Below, piece by piece: positions 8,542-17,140 of a DNA stretch of 55,103 nt. Position numbers and translations under genes: made by a program. Position 1 is the first letter of the stretch, and each line of letters begins with the position of its first letter. The notes under the pieces are model-generated. The model worked only from the letters and a program-made list of their open reading frames with translations, was not told the DNA's origin and did not search any database. Origin of the DNA: Fermentimonas sp. (GTDB lineage Bacteria; Bacteroidota; Bacteroidia; Bacteroidales; Dysgonomonadaceae); the NCBI GenBank assembly GCA_028709385.1, contig JAQVXD010000015.1, positions 1 through 55,103 of the forward strand, read 5' to 3'.

Positions 8542-9872
8542 AAGAACCTCTGATACATGTAGGCATTTTACAGAATCAGAGAAAGATTAGGTTTTCATTA
8601 CTCTCAACATATAAACTTCAGGGAAAAGAATTTTCAAAAGGTGATTATCATGTTGAGATTGAAAATGGTCAAATAAGCTTTAATGGAGACAGATATGATC
8701 AGATAACTTTTGAAGCCGATCAGCTGCACAGCGACAGTTTCGAGATTAAGGATGTGATTATCGGTGTTCAGTTTCATTGGGAAAGAAAAGAGAATCAACA
8801 ATTTTTGGGAGGATTAAAATTTATTGCAACGGGTGAAGGTGACAATAAAACAATAACTGCCATTAATATTGTTTCTCTTGAAGATTATTTAAAGAGTGTC
8901 ATCTCATCTGAAATGAGTTCAACCAGCTCGGAAGAATTACTTAAAGCACATGCAGTAATCTCACGCAGCTGGCTTCTGGCACAGATTTTAAAAAATAAAT
9001 CACTGAATAAAGAAAAGAATAAATACCAAACTTCAATTGAAACTCCAACTGAAATTATAAGATGGTATGACCGGGAAGATCACGAACATTTTGATGTTTG
9101 TGCAGATGATCATTGCCAGCGATACCAGGGTATTACACGACAGACAACGGATCTTGTCAACAGGGTTGTAAATGAAACTTATGGAAAAGTGATATCACAT
9201 CATGGATCTATCTGTGATGCGCGCTATTCTAAATGCTGCGGAGGTATTATGGAAACATTTGAAAATGTCTGGGAACCAATTGTTCACCCTTATCTACAGG
9301 GAAAGGCCGACAATTATAGTGGAATTCCGCTACCCGATCTTTGTTCTGAAGAAGAGGCTGAAGAATGGATAAGAAGTTCGCCCGATGCATTTTGCAATAC
9401 TCAGAATTCAAGTGTCCTTAAGCAGGTACTCAACGACTATGATCAGGAGACCGCAGATTTCTTCAGATGGACAATAACATATAATCAGGAAGAACTTTCA
9501 ACATTAATTAATGAGCGCTCAGGAATAGATTTTGGAGAAATAATTGATTTGCAACCAATAGAGAGAGGTACTTCAGGACGTATTAGCAGACTCAAAATTA
9601 TTGGAACAGAAAAGGTTATGGTGATTGGGAAAGAGCTTGAAATCAGAAGGACATTATCCAAATCTCACCTATACAGTTCAGCTTTTGTAGTTGATACATA
9701 CGAAGAAGACGATGAAGGTATTCCGCAGAAATTTGTGCTGACAGGTGCCGGCTGGGGTCACGGAGTCGGGCTTTGTCAGATTGGTGCCGCAATGATGGCA
9801 GAAAAAGGTTATAATCATAAAGAAATCCTTGTGCACTATTTTCCTGATTCTAATATCAAAATTGAATACTAA
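8538..9872 (+). CDS. SpoIID/LytB domain protein
   Basis: I chose the ATG at 8538, inside the ATGA overlap, rather than one 30 bases upstream within the previous gene; this gives 444 residues starting MKEPLIHVGI. The SpoIID/LytB signature is present: a YLKSVISSEM segment with the catalytic-type Glu at residue 125, KAHAVISRSW, a Cys-containing YSKCCGG loop, and the GWGHGVGLCQIGA block near 405. SpoIID of spore formers is a lytic transglycosylase acting on denuded glycan, and LytB stimulates amidase; Bacteroidetes homologues are not well studied. No signal peptide is visible, which is odd for a wall-acting enzyme. Its neighbours AmpG, NamZ and MurQ suggest it works on peptidoglycan or its fragments. 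Confidence 0.86.
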   Translation: MKEPLIHVGILQNQRKIRFSLLSTYKLQGKEFSKGDYHVEIENGQISFNGDRYDQITFEADQLHSDSFEIKDVIIGVQFHWERKENQQFLGGLKFIATGEGDNKTITAINIVSLEDYLKSVISSEMSSTSSEELLKAHAVISRSWLLAQILKNKSLNKEKNKYQTSIETPTEIIRWYDREDHEHFDVCADDHCQRYQGITRQTTDLVNRVVNETYGKVISHHGSICDARYSKCCGGIMETFENVWEPIVHPYLQGKADNYSGIPLPDLCSEEEAEEWIRSSPDAFCNTQNSSVLKQVLNDYDQETADFFRWTITYNQEELSTLINERSGIDFGEIIDLQPIERGTSGRISRLKIIGTEKVMVIGKELEIRRTLSKSHLYSSAFVVDTYEEDDEGIPQKFVLTGAGWGHGVGLCQIGAAMMAEKGYNHKEILVHYFPDSNIKIEY

Positions 9873-9927
9873 TAATAATCATATAATTTAAATAGTTACT
9901 CTTAATCTGAATAACTGAAATTAAGAA

Positions 9928-11253
9928 ATGAAGAACAAACTAAATAGAAGAGCAACATACCGCAATCCGTGGGCATGGGTTCCAACACTTTATTTTGCTG
10001 AAGGCTTGCCTTATGTAGCAGTGATGACCATTTCAGTGATCATGTATAAACGATTCGGGCTGTCTAATACCGAAATAGCACTTTATACCAGCTGGCTTTA
10101 CCTGCCTTGGGTAATTAAACCTTTCTGGAGCCCGTTCGTAGATATACTTAAAACAAAGCGTTGGTGGATAGTGTCCATGCAGTTACTAATCGGGGCAGGT
10201 TTGGCGGGTATTGCCTTCACACTCCCTACCCCATTCTGGCTACAGGCATCACTTGCCTTTTTCTGGCTGATGGCATTTAGTTCCGCTACGCATGATATAG
10301 CCGCTGATGGATTTTATATGCTTGCTCTTGATGATTCAAAGCAATCATTCTTTGTTGGTATTCGCAGCACTTTTTACCGACTAGCTTCAATTACAGGACA
10401 GGGATTTTTAATAATTCTTGCCGGTTACTTTGAAAGAATAACCGACATACCAACAGCATGGAGTATTACTTTCTTTATATTGGCCGGACTATTTATTGCA
10501 TTTTTCGTATACCACCGCTTTGTTCTCCCATATCCCGTTACGGATTCGGGTAAAGCTGCAAATACTCCTAAAGATGTGATGAAAGAGTTTGGTAATACAT
10601 TCAAATCATTTTTCACAAAAAAAGGAATAGTACTGGCGCTCGCCTTCATACTTTTGTACCGCCTTGCTGAAGCCATGTTGGTAAAACTGGCTTACCCTTT
10701 TCTGCTAGATCCAAGAGAAATTGGTGGTCTGGGTTTAACTACTCAGGATGCAGGTATTGCATACGGAACTGTTGGTGTAGTTGCTTTAACTATAGGCGGT
10801 ATTATTGGTGGAATTGTAGCGTCACGCAATGGATTGAAATACTGGTTATGGCCAATGGCGTTATCGATAACACTTCCAAACGCAGCCTACCTGCTTCTGG
10901 CAATCTATCAACCTTCTAATTTTTTATGGGTAAACTTAGCAGTGTTTATTGAGCAATTTGGTTATGGCTTCGGGTTTACTGCATATATGCTTTACATGAT
11001 ATATTTTTCTCAAGGTGATCACAAAACAGCTCATTATTCAATATGTACTGGTTTCATGGCACTTGGAATGATGCTCCCTGGAATGGCTGCAGGATGGATT
11101 CAGGAACAACTCGGATATGTTAACTTCTTTATCTTTATAATGATCGCCACAATCCCAACATTATTGATTATTCCGTTTATGAAAATAGACAAGGATTTTG
11201 GAAGAGCAAAGAAAAAAAGTAAAGCAGAGCCTGTTGAAGAAAGTTCTGAATAA
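9928..11253 (+). CDS. ampG: AmpG-type muropeptide permease (major facilitator superfamily)
   Basis: The 441-residue integral membrane protein has about 12 hydrophobic segments. The opening block matches AmpG permeases: LYFAEGLPYV, SWLYLPWVIKPFWSP, and ATHDIAADGFY in the fourth helix region. AmpG imports anhydro-muropeptides or GlcNAc-anhydroMurNAc by proton symport. The C-terminus ends in a short Lys- and Glu-rich cytoplasmic tail. It lies between the SpoIID/LytB and NamZ genes with gaps of 55 and 58 bases, as expected for import of the products of wall turnover. Exact substrate is inferred. Confidence 0.88.
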   Translation: MKNKLNRRATYRNPWAWVPTLYFAEGLPYVAVMTISVIMYKRFGLSNTEIALYTSWLYLPWVIKPFWSPFVDILKTKRWWIVSMQLLIGAGLAGIAFTLPTPFWLQASLAFFWLMAFSSATHDIAADGFYMLALDDSKQSFFVGIRSTFYRLASITGQGFLIILAGYFERITDIPTAWSITFFILAGLFIAFFVYHRFVLPYPVTDSGKAANTPKDVMKEFGNTFKSFFTKKGIVLALAFILLYRLAEAMLVKLAYPFLLDPREIGGLGLTTQDAGIAYGTVGVVALTIGGIIGGIVASRNGLKYWLWPMALSITLPNAAYLLLAIYQPSNFLWVNLAVFIEQFGYGFGFTAYMLYMIYFSQGDHKTAHYSICTGFMALGMMLPGMAAGWIQEQLGYVNFFIFIMIATIPTLLIIPFMKIDKDFGRAKKKSKAEPVEESSE

Positions 11254-11311
11254 TAGAGAAAATTTAAATTATAAACGAAAATAAACAGTTAATAGCATAA
11301 TTATAATTTCA

Positions 11312-12550
11312 ATGAAATATTTAATTACATCACTCTCCTTTTTGGTTCTTTTGTGTAGTTATTCTTTTGCACAAAACATTAAAATAAAAACTGGCATAGA
11401 GGTACTTAAGGACAATAATTTTAAACAGTTGCAAGGAAAACGTATAGGTCTTATTACAAACCCTACAGGTGTTGACAATAACTTAAAATCAACTATCGAT
11501 ATACTTTATGAAGCCAATGGAGTGGAACTGGCAGTACTGTATGGACCGGAACATGGTGTGAGGGGTGATGTGCATGCAGGTGATAAAATTGCTGATTTTA
11601 ACGACCCAAATACCGGTGTTCCAGTTTATTCTTTATATGAATCTACACGCAAACCCACTCCGGAAATGCTTAATGGAATTGATGTTTTAGTATATGACAT
11701 ACAGGATATCGGCTGCCGGTCATATACATACATATCTACAATGTATCTGGCAATGGAGGCTGCTTCTGAAAATGATATCGAGTTTATGGTGCTCGATCGT
11801 CCTAATCCTTTAGGAGGACTTAAAGTAGAAGGAAATCTTGTTGAAGAAGGATTTTTTTCATTTGTCAGTCAGCTCAAAATCCCATATATATACGGTCTGA
11901 CATGTGGAGAACTGGCAGAAATGATTAATGGTGAAGGTATGTTATCAAAACAATGTAAACTGACTGTCGTAAAGATGAAGAAATGGAGACGAAAAATGAA
12001 TTTTGAAAATACCGGTTTACCTTGGGTGCCTACTTCACCTCATATACCTTTCGCACATTCAGCCAACTTCTATCCGTCTACCGGAATACTGGGTGAACTG
12101 GGCTACATGTCAATCGGCGTTGGCTACACTCTTCCGTTTGAAATGGTTGCTGCTGAATGGATAAATGCAGAGGAGTTTGCCGGTGCACTCAATTCTAAAA
12201 ATCTCCCGGGAATAATTTTCCGCCCTATTCATCTGAAACCATATTACTCTGTCGGTCAGGGAGAAAATTATCAGGGCGTACAAATCTATCTTACTGATTT
12301 TTCAAAAGCTCGTCTCTCTGATATCCAGTTTCACATCATGGAAGTTGCAGCAAAACTTTATCCGGACAGGAAAGTATTTGATCACGCATCTGATAACCGT
12401 TTCAGTATGTTTGACAAAGTTTGTGGAAGCGACGAAATCAGACTAAAGTTTTCTGAAAATCATAGTTTTGAAGATATTAGCGGGTACTGGACTAAGGATG
12501 AAGAAAACTTCAGAAAGCTTTCAAAAAAATACTATCTGTATAAAAATTAA
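11312..12550 (+). CDS. namZ: Exo-beta-N-acetylmuramidase NamZ (DUF1343)
   Basis: The 412-residue protein has a signal peptide (cleavage near residue 20, SYSFAQ), then the two-domain DUF1343 fold. Recognisable family segments are KRIGLITNPTGVD, YGPEHGVRGD, VYDIQDIGCRSYTY, DRPNPLGG and TGLPWVPTSPHIP. The founding member, Bacillus subtilis NamZ (YbbC), removes terminal MurNAc from the non-reducing end of peptidoglycan glycans, and a Tannerella forsythia homologue has the same activity. The protein is expected in the periplasm, releasing MurNAc for the MurT permease encoded next. The full-length family architecture is present without a visible break. Confidence 0.92.
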   Translation: MKYLITSLSFLVLLCSYSFAQNIKIKTGIEVLKDNNFKQLQGKRIGLITNPTGVDNNLKSTIDILYEANGVELAVLYGPEHGVRGDVHAGDKIADFNDPNTGVPVYSLYESTRKPTPEMLNGIDVLVYDIQDIGCRSYTYISTMYLAMEAASENDIEFMVLDRPNPLGGLKVEGNLVEEGFFSFVSQLKIPYIYGLTCGELAEMINGEGMLSKQCKLTVVKMKKWRRKMNFENTGLPWVPTSPHIPFAHSANFYPSTGILGELGYMSIGVGYTLPFEMVAAEWINAEEFAGALNSKNLPGIIFRPIHLKPYYSVGQGENYQGVQIYLTDFSKARLSDIQFHIMEVAAKLYPDRKVFDHASDNRFSMFDKVCGSDEIRLKFSENHSFEDISGYWTKDEENFRKLSKKYYLYKN

Positions 12551-12598
12551 ACACATACAATCAATTATTATTTAATCGTAAAGATTTAAACTAAATAG

Positions 12599-13771
12599 AT
12601 GAATAAAATTGCATTACCACAACAAAGTGGCAGACTGTTGTCACTGGATATTCTTAGAGGAATTACTATTGCAGGTATGATATTGGTAAATAACCCCGGA
12701 TCATGGAGTTATATTTACACTCCACTTGGACACGCACATTGGCACGGTCTGACACCGACTGATCTGGTGTTTCCCTTTTTTATGTTTATAATGGGTGTAT
12801 CTACTTTCATGTCACTCAGAAAGTTCAATTTTGAACCTTCCGGTTCTGCTATTTGGAAAGTTGTTCGACGCACAATATTAATCTTTCTAATAGGACTTGC
12901 TTTGGGTTGGTTCGGTAAACTTTGCGGTGGTCTGGCTTCAGGAGAGTCATTCATTGAGGCGGCGAGTCATTTTGATACTATAAGGATTCTGGGTGTATTG
13001 CAGCGTCTGGCGCTTGCCTATGGTTTTGCAGCTCTGTTAGCACTCCTTTTCAAAGGCAAGTATCTTGTATGGATAATAGTCTCTCTTTTGGCAGGATACT
13101 ATCTGCTGCTACTTTTCGGTAACGGATTCGAGATGTCAGAGCAGAACATTATATCTGTTGTTGACAGAGCAGTATTAGGAGTTGATCAAATGTATAAAGA
13201 CTGGACAACAGAGGGCACAAGAATTGCTTTTGATCCTGAGGGACTACTGAGTACTATCCCTTCAATCGCTCATGTACTTATCGGTTTTCTTTTCGGTGGA
13301 TTGATTATGAAACACAAGGATAATCACACCAGAGTGGAAAAGTTGCTGATTTGGGGTACTGTACTGGCTTTTTCAGGACTGCTTTTACAATATGGCTGTC
13401 CAATTAACAAAAAAATATGGAGCCCCACTTTTGTTCTCACAACAACCGGTTTTGCGGCTCAATTACTTGGTTTGCTAATATGGATAATTGATATAAACCA
13501 AAAGAAAAAATGGAGTCGCTTCTTCCATTCATTTGGAGTAAATCCACTGATAGTTTATGTTTTCGCCGGTGTATTGGCCAACCTGTTTTCTTACATAAAA
13601 TTGAGCTGGCAAGGTGAAATGATTTCGATAAAAGCATTCATATATAATATACTTATTCAGCCATGGGCAGGAAATTATTTTGGCTCGCTTATCTATGCAA
13701 TGTTGTTCGTGACAGTTTGCTGGTTGTTCGGTTATATATTATACAAGAGAGAGATTTACATAAAAATATAA
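12599..13771 (+). CDS. murT: MurT-like N-acetylmuramic acid transporter (DUF5009 / heparan acetyltransferase-like)
   Basis: The 390-residue membrane protein has 10 or so hydrophobic segments. The opening SLDILRGITIAGMILVNNPG and the GLTPTDLVFPFFMFIMG block are typical of the DUF5009 family, related to heparan-alpha-glucosaminide N-acetyltransferases. In Tannerella forsythia a member encoded beside murK and murQ is the inner-membrane MurNAc transporter MurT. The same gene order here (murT-murK-murQ, gaps of 18 and 11 bases) supports that role more strongly than an acetyltransferase role, though the fold alone allows either. Confidence 0.85.
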   Translation: MNKIALPQQSGRLLSLDILRGITIAGMILVNNPGSWSYIYTPLGHAHWHGLTPTDLVFPFFMFIMGVSTFMSLRKFNFEPSGSAIWKVVRRTILIFLIGLALGWFGKLCGGLASGESFIEAASHFDTIRILGVLQRLALAYGFAALLALLFKGKYLVWIIVSLLAGYYLLLLFGNGFEMSEQNIISVVDRAVLGVDQMYKDWTTEGTRIAFDPEGLLSTIPSIAHVLIGFLFGGLIMKHKDNHTRVEKLLIWGTVLAFSGLLLQYGCPINKKIWSPTFVLTTTGFAAQLLGLLIWIIDINQKKKWSRFFHSFGVNPLIVYVFAGVLANLFSYIKLSWQGEMISIKAFIYNILIQPWAGNYFGSLIYAMLFVTVCWLFGYILYKREIYIKI

Positions 13772-13789
13772 TTCAAATAAAATAGCGTT

Positions 13790-14632
13790 TTGAAAAGATT
13801 AATAGCAGATAGCGGTGCCACTAAAACAGACTGGTGCCTGATAGATGGTAAGGAAATATCATATCGCTTTTCAGGTAAAGGAATTAGTCCGGTTTTCCAA
13901 TCTGAAGGACAGATAGCTGAAGAAGTTAATAAACAGGTTTTTCCTGAATTCAAAAAGTGGGAATTAGATGAAATTCACTTTTATGGAACAGGTTGTACGA
14001 CAGAAAATATTCCGATTGTAAAAAAAGCTATCTACCACTCGTTTCCTTTAAAAAACATTGATGTATACAGCGATCTTATTGCGGCAACACACAGTTTATG
14101 TGGTAATAAACCCGGAATCGCATGCATATTAGGTACAGGCAGTAATTCCTGCGAATGGGATGGAACAAAAATAGTTAATCAGATTTCGCCACTTGGATTT
14201 ATTCTTGGTGATGAGGGCAGTGGCGCATCAATGGGTAAAAAATTAGTAGGAGATGCACTTAAAAATCAACTTACACCCGGTTTAAAAGAGATGTTACTTG
14301 AGGAATATGATTTAACCCCCGCAATAATCATTGACAAAGTATACCGTCAACCATTCCCCAGCCGCTTTTTGGCAAGTTTATCCCCATTTATCAACGACCA
14401 TATAGATGATGATTCTATTAAACAAATAGTGTTGAACAGCTTCAATGACTTTTTCAAAAGGAATGTGATGCAGTACAATTACAGGAAAAACAGTGTTAAC
14501 TTTGTTGGCTCAATTGCATGGTATTTTGCTGATTTATTAAAAGAAGCAGCACGGTTAAATGGAGTTGAAACAGGGAAAATATTAAAATCCCCTATGGAAG
14601 GCTTAGTTGAATATTATTCAGAAAAAATTTAA
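13790..14632 (+). CDS. murK: MurNAc kinase-like sugar kinase (BadF/BadG/ROK-like ATPase)
   Basis: The 280-residue cytoplasmic kinase belongs to the BadF/BadG/BcrA/BcrD ATPase family that includes N-acetylglucosamine kinase. It shows the phosphate-1 loop ADSGATKTDW, the GTGSNSCEWDG phosphate-2 loop, LGDEGSGASMG, and the C-terminal VGSIAWYF motif. It starts with TTG at 13790; no ATG precedes the phosphate-1 loop in this frame, and the following residues KRLIADSG align well with the family start. In Tannerella forsythia the kinase between murT and murQ phosphorylates MurNAc to MurNAc-6-phosphate, the substrate of MurQ. GlcNAc could be an additional substrate. Confidence 0.9.
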   Translation: MKRLIADSGATKTDWCLIDGKEISYRFSGKGISPVFQSEGQIAEEVNKQVFPEFKKWELDEIHFYGTGCTTENIPIVKKAIYHSFPLKNIDVYSDLIAATHSLCGNKPGIACILGTGSNSCEWDGTKIVNQISPLGFILGDEGSGASMGKKLVGDALKNQLTPGLKEMLLEEYDLTPAIIIDKVYRQPFPSRFLASLSPFINDHIDDDSIKQIVLNSFNDFFKRNVMQYNYRKNSVNFVGSIAWYFADLLKEAARLNGVETGKILKSPMEGLVEYYSEKI

Positions 14633-14643
14633 AAAACATCTAT

Positions 14644-15456
14644 ATGTCATTCGTTAAGGTAACAGAACAATCATCGCTTTACGATAATCTGGAGAAAAAA
14701 ACAGTTGAAGAAATACTTACAGAGATTAATTATGAAGATCAGAAAGTAGCTTTAGCTGTGCAAAAAACCATACCTGAAATAGAAAAACTGGTAACCGGAA
14801 TCGTTGAAAGAATGAAAAAAGGCGGCCGACTATTTTATATTGGTGCAGGCACAAGTGGGAGGTTGGGTGTTCTCGATGCCTCAGAAATACCCCCTACTTA
14901 CGGTATGCCGGACACATACGTAATAGGCTTGATAGCGGGAGGAGATAAAGCATTACGAAATCCTGTCGAAGCAGCTGAAGATGACTTGGAAAAGGGGTGG
15001 AGTGAATTAAAAGATTTCAATATAAATCAAAATGATGTTTTAGTGGGAATAGCTGCATCCGGCACAACCCCATACGTTATTGGTGCTTTACGAAATGCTC
15101 GAGAAAACGGTATACTTACCGCAGCAATTTGCTGTAATCCCGGTTCTCCTGTAGCTGCAGAGGCTGAGATAAAAATAGAGCCTATAGTAGGTCCTGAATA
15201 TGTAACGGGCAGTACGAGAATGAAATCTGGAACAGCCCAAAAACTGGTACTTAATATGATCTCAAGTACTGTTATGATTAAACTTGGCAGGGTAAAAGGA
15301 AACAGAATGGTTAATATGCAACTGACAAACCAAAAGCTGGTAGACAGAGGTACACGTATGCTTATTGAAGAACTTCACCTGCCTTACGAACAGGCCAAAA
15401 ACCTGTTACTGCTACATGGTTCAGTTAGTGATGCAATTAAGAATTATAGAAAATAA
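14644..15456 (+). CDS. murQ: N-acetylmuramic acid 6-phosphate etherase
   Basis: The 270-residue SIS-domain enzyme removes D-lactate from MurNAc-6-phosphate, yielding GlcNAc-6-phosphate. Active-site signature: GAGTSGRLGVLDASEIPPTYG, with Glu81 in the place of E. coli Glu83 and Glu112 in the place of Glu114. The VGPEYVTGSTRMKSGTAQK block is the second family signature. It is slightly shorter than E. coli MurQ (298), lacking part of the C-terminal helical end, as is common in Bacteroidetes. It starts 11 bases after murK, and the following gene begins 14 bases downstream. Confidence 0.97.
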   Translation: MSFVKVTEQSSLYDNLEKKTVEEILTEINYEDQKVALAVQKTIPEIEKLVTGIVERMKKGGRLFYIGAGTSGRLGVLDASEIPPTYGMPDTYVIGLIAGGDKALRNPVEAAEDDLEKGWSELKDFNINQNDVLVGIAASGTTPYVIGALRNARENGILTAAICCNPGSPVAAEAEIKIEPIVGPEYVTGSTRMKSGTAQKLVLNMISSTVMIKLGRVKGNRMVNMQLTNQKLVDRGTRMLIEELHLPYEQAKNLLLLHGSVSDAIKNYRK

Positions 15457-15470
15457 ATACTATATAAAAA

Positions 15471-15812
15471 ATGGCTATTATAATTCAGACAAACCACCCG
15501 GATATTTTATTGGACAAGATATATGAAGCAATTGACAAGAAAAATGCGGAAAAATGGACCTATACTGATGACGGGAGGCTAACTTACGGAACGTTACTAT
15601 GGAAAAACGAAGCTTTTTTTAAACCACAGATATGGGTAGATGATAAGGAGTTACGATTTGGTCTGCTTAAACGCAAAGACAGAAAACATATGTCTTCAAA
15701 ATTATATGCTGCATTCCACTCAAAATTCATAGAAATGCTATTATTGAAATTTGATAAAGAGTTCAAGTCTGTAACAGCAACTGCTAACAGAACAGATCCT
15801 GATTCATTCTGA
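15471..15812 (+). CDS. Conserved Bacteroidetes protein of unknown function, 113 residues
   Basis: This is a soluble, basic, mixed alpha/beta protein with no signal peptide, cysteines or membrane segment. It opens with AIIIQTNHPDILLDKIYEAID, continues through a central beta-rich part (WTYTDDGRLTYG, ELRFGLLKRKD), and ends with an amphipathic helix. I recognise it only as resembling hypothetical proteins of Bacteroidetes. The central LRFGLLKRKD pattern with the C-terminal helix is the most distinctive part. It sits 14 bases after murQ and 22 before the esterase gene, so it is probably co-transcribed with the salvage genes. No function can be assigned. Confidence 0.75.
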   Translation: MAIIIQTNHPDILLDKIYEAIDKKNAEKWTYTDDGRLTYGTLLWKNEAFFKPQIWVDDKELRFGLLKRKDRKHMSSKLYAAFHSKFIEMLLLKFDKEFKSVTATANRTDPDSF

Positions 15813-15834
15813 ATCGATCGCAACAAATACAAAA

Positions 15835-16662
15835 ATGAGACTAAAGATTTTTACATTAATAATACTTATCAGTTTTACCTTTTTATCTTCTGCTCAGGAG
15901 TCGGAGTATAAAACCATCTTTGATGTTCCATATTACGTAGGAATAAGTGATCAGCAGAAAGATCACTTAATAAATGAAAGATGTAAGCTTGATATTTATT
16001 ATCCGACAGATGTAGAAAGATTCCCAACAATAATCTGGTTTCATGGAGGAGGACTCACTTCAGGAAGCAAAGAAATACCAGATGCACTGAAGAATAAAGG
16101 TTTCTGTGTAGTTGCCGTTAACTATCGCCTTTCACCGGAAGTAGAAGCACCTGCATACATAGAAGATGCAGCAGCAGCTGTTGCATGGGTTTTCAGAAAT
16201 ATCGAAGACTTAGGAGGAGATAAATCAAAGATTTTTGTGTCAGGACACTCTGCAGGCGGATATCTGGCTATGATGATTGGATTAAATAAAGAATATCTTG
16301 CAGCTTATAATATTGATGCTGACAGTATTGCCGGATTGATACCTTTAAGTGGACAAGCCATTACGCACTTTAATATCCGCGAAAGTTATGGCATGAAGGA
16401 TACTCAGCCGTTTGTAGATAAATTTGCACCTCTTTTCCATGTACGTAATAATGCACCTCCCCTGTTGTTAATTACAGGAGACAGAGAATTGGAGATGCTC
16501 GGACGTTACGAAGAAAACGCATATCTCGCGCGAATGATGAGAATATCCGGACACAAACAAACAAAACTAATTGAACTTCAAGGCTATGGACATGATATGA
16601 CTTATCCTGCCTTTCCATTACTGATAAAGGAAGTAGATCAAATTTTGCAATTGAAAAAATAA
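15835..16662 (+). CDS. Exported alpha/beta-hydrolase esterase
   Basis: The 275-residue protein has a signal peptide (cleavage after LSSA, about residue 20). It carries the hormone-sensitive-lipase-type oxyanion motif HGGG (70-73), a nucleophile elbow GHSAGG with Ser139, an acid at about Asp216 (TGDRE) and His253 (GYGHDM). It should hydrolyse short-chain carboxylic esters in the periplasm. Its place at the tail of a peptidoglycan salvage run makes O-acetyl groups of MurNAc a possible substrate, but known O-acetyl-peptidoglycan esterases are mostly SGNH enzymes, so this is only a hypothesis. It follows the 113-residue unknown by 22 bases. Confidence 0.85.
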   Translation: MRLKIFTLIILISFTFLSSAQESEYKTIFDVPYYVGISDQQKDHLINERCKLDIYYPTDVERFPTIIWFHGGGLTSGSKEIPDALKNKGFCVVAVNYRLSPEVEAPAYIEDAAAAVAWVFRNIEDLGGDKSKIFVSGHSAGGYLAMMIGLNKEYLAAYNIDADSIAGLIPLSGQAITHFNIRESYGMKDTQPFVDKFAPLFHVRNNAPPLLLITGDRELEMLGRYEENAYLARMMRISGHKQTKLIELQGYGHDMTYPAFPLLIKEVDQILQLKK

Positions 16663-16689
16663 ATACCTATTTTAACGAAAAAGAAAAGA

Positions 16690-17124
16690 ATGCATATAGA
16701 AAGGATAACACAATTAGATGAAAGTATAGTAGTTGCTTTCGAAAAATTAATGCCTGAACTTACAGGCAGAGAAGAATACCCATCATTTGAAGAGCTGAAT
16801 AAGGTAATTGAATCAGACAATGTTCATCTCTGTGTTGCTTTTGATGACCAGGAAAAAGTAATTGGAACAATCACAGTGATACTGGTCAGAATTCCTACAG
16901 GTCTGAAAGCATTGATAGAGGATGTAATTGTCGATAAAGAAGCCAGAGGGAAAGGTGTAGGTACCGCTTTGATTTGGCATGCGATGCAAATTGCCCGCGA
17001 TAAGGGAGCAGTCAAAATTGACCTCACCTCACATCCCAGACGTATTGCCGCTAATAAACTATACCAAAAGTTAGGATTCGAAAAGAGAGAATCCAATGTT
17101 TACAGATACTATTTTGAAAATTAA
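16690..17124 (+). CDS. GNAT family N-acetyltransferase
   Basis: The 144-residue protein is a single GNAT domain. Motif A, which binds acetyl-CoA, is EARGKGVGTALIWHAM at about residues 80-97; the motif B helix NKLYQKLGF follows, before the ESNVYRYYF ending. The acceptor is unknown. It is the last gene of the plus-strand run, 27 bases after the esterase, and converges with the KASIII gene with 16 bases between them. Amino sugars, small amines or a protein N-terminus are all possible acceptors. Confidence 0.87.
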   Translation: MHIERITQLDESIVVAFEKLMPELTGREEYPSFEELNKVIESDNVHLCVAFDDQEKVIGTITVILVRIPTGLKALIEDVIVDKEARGKGVGTALIWHAMQIARDKGAVKIDLTSHPRRIAANKLYQKLGFEKRESNVYRYYFEN

Positions 17125-17140
17125 TATGCTGCTATGAAGA

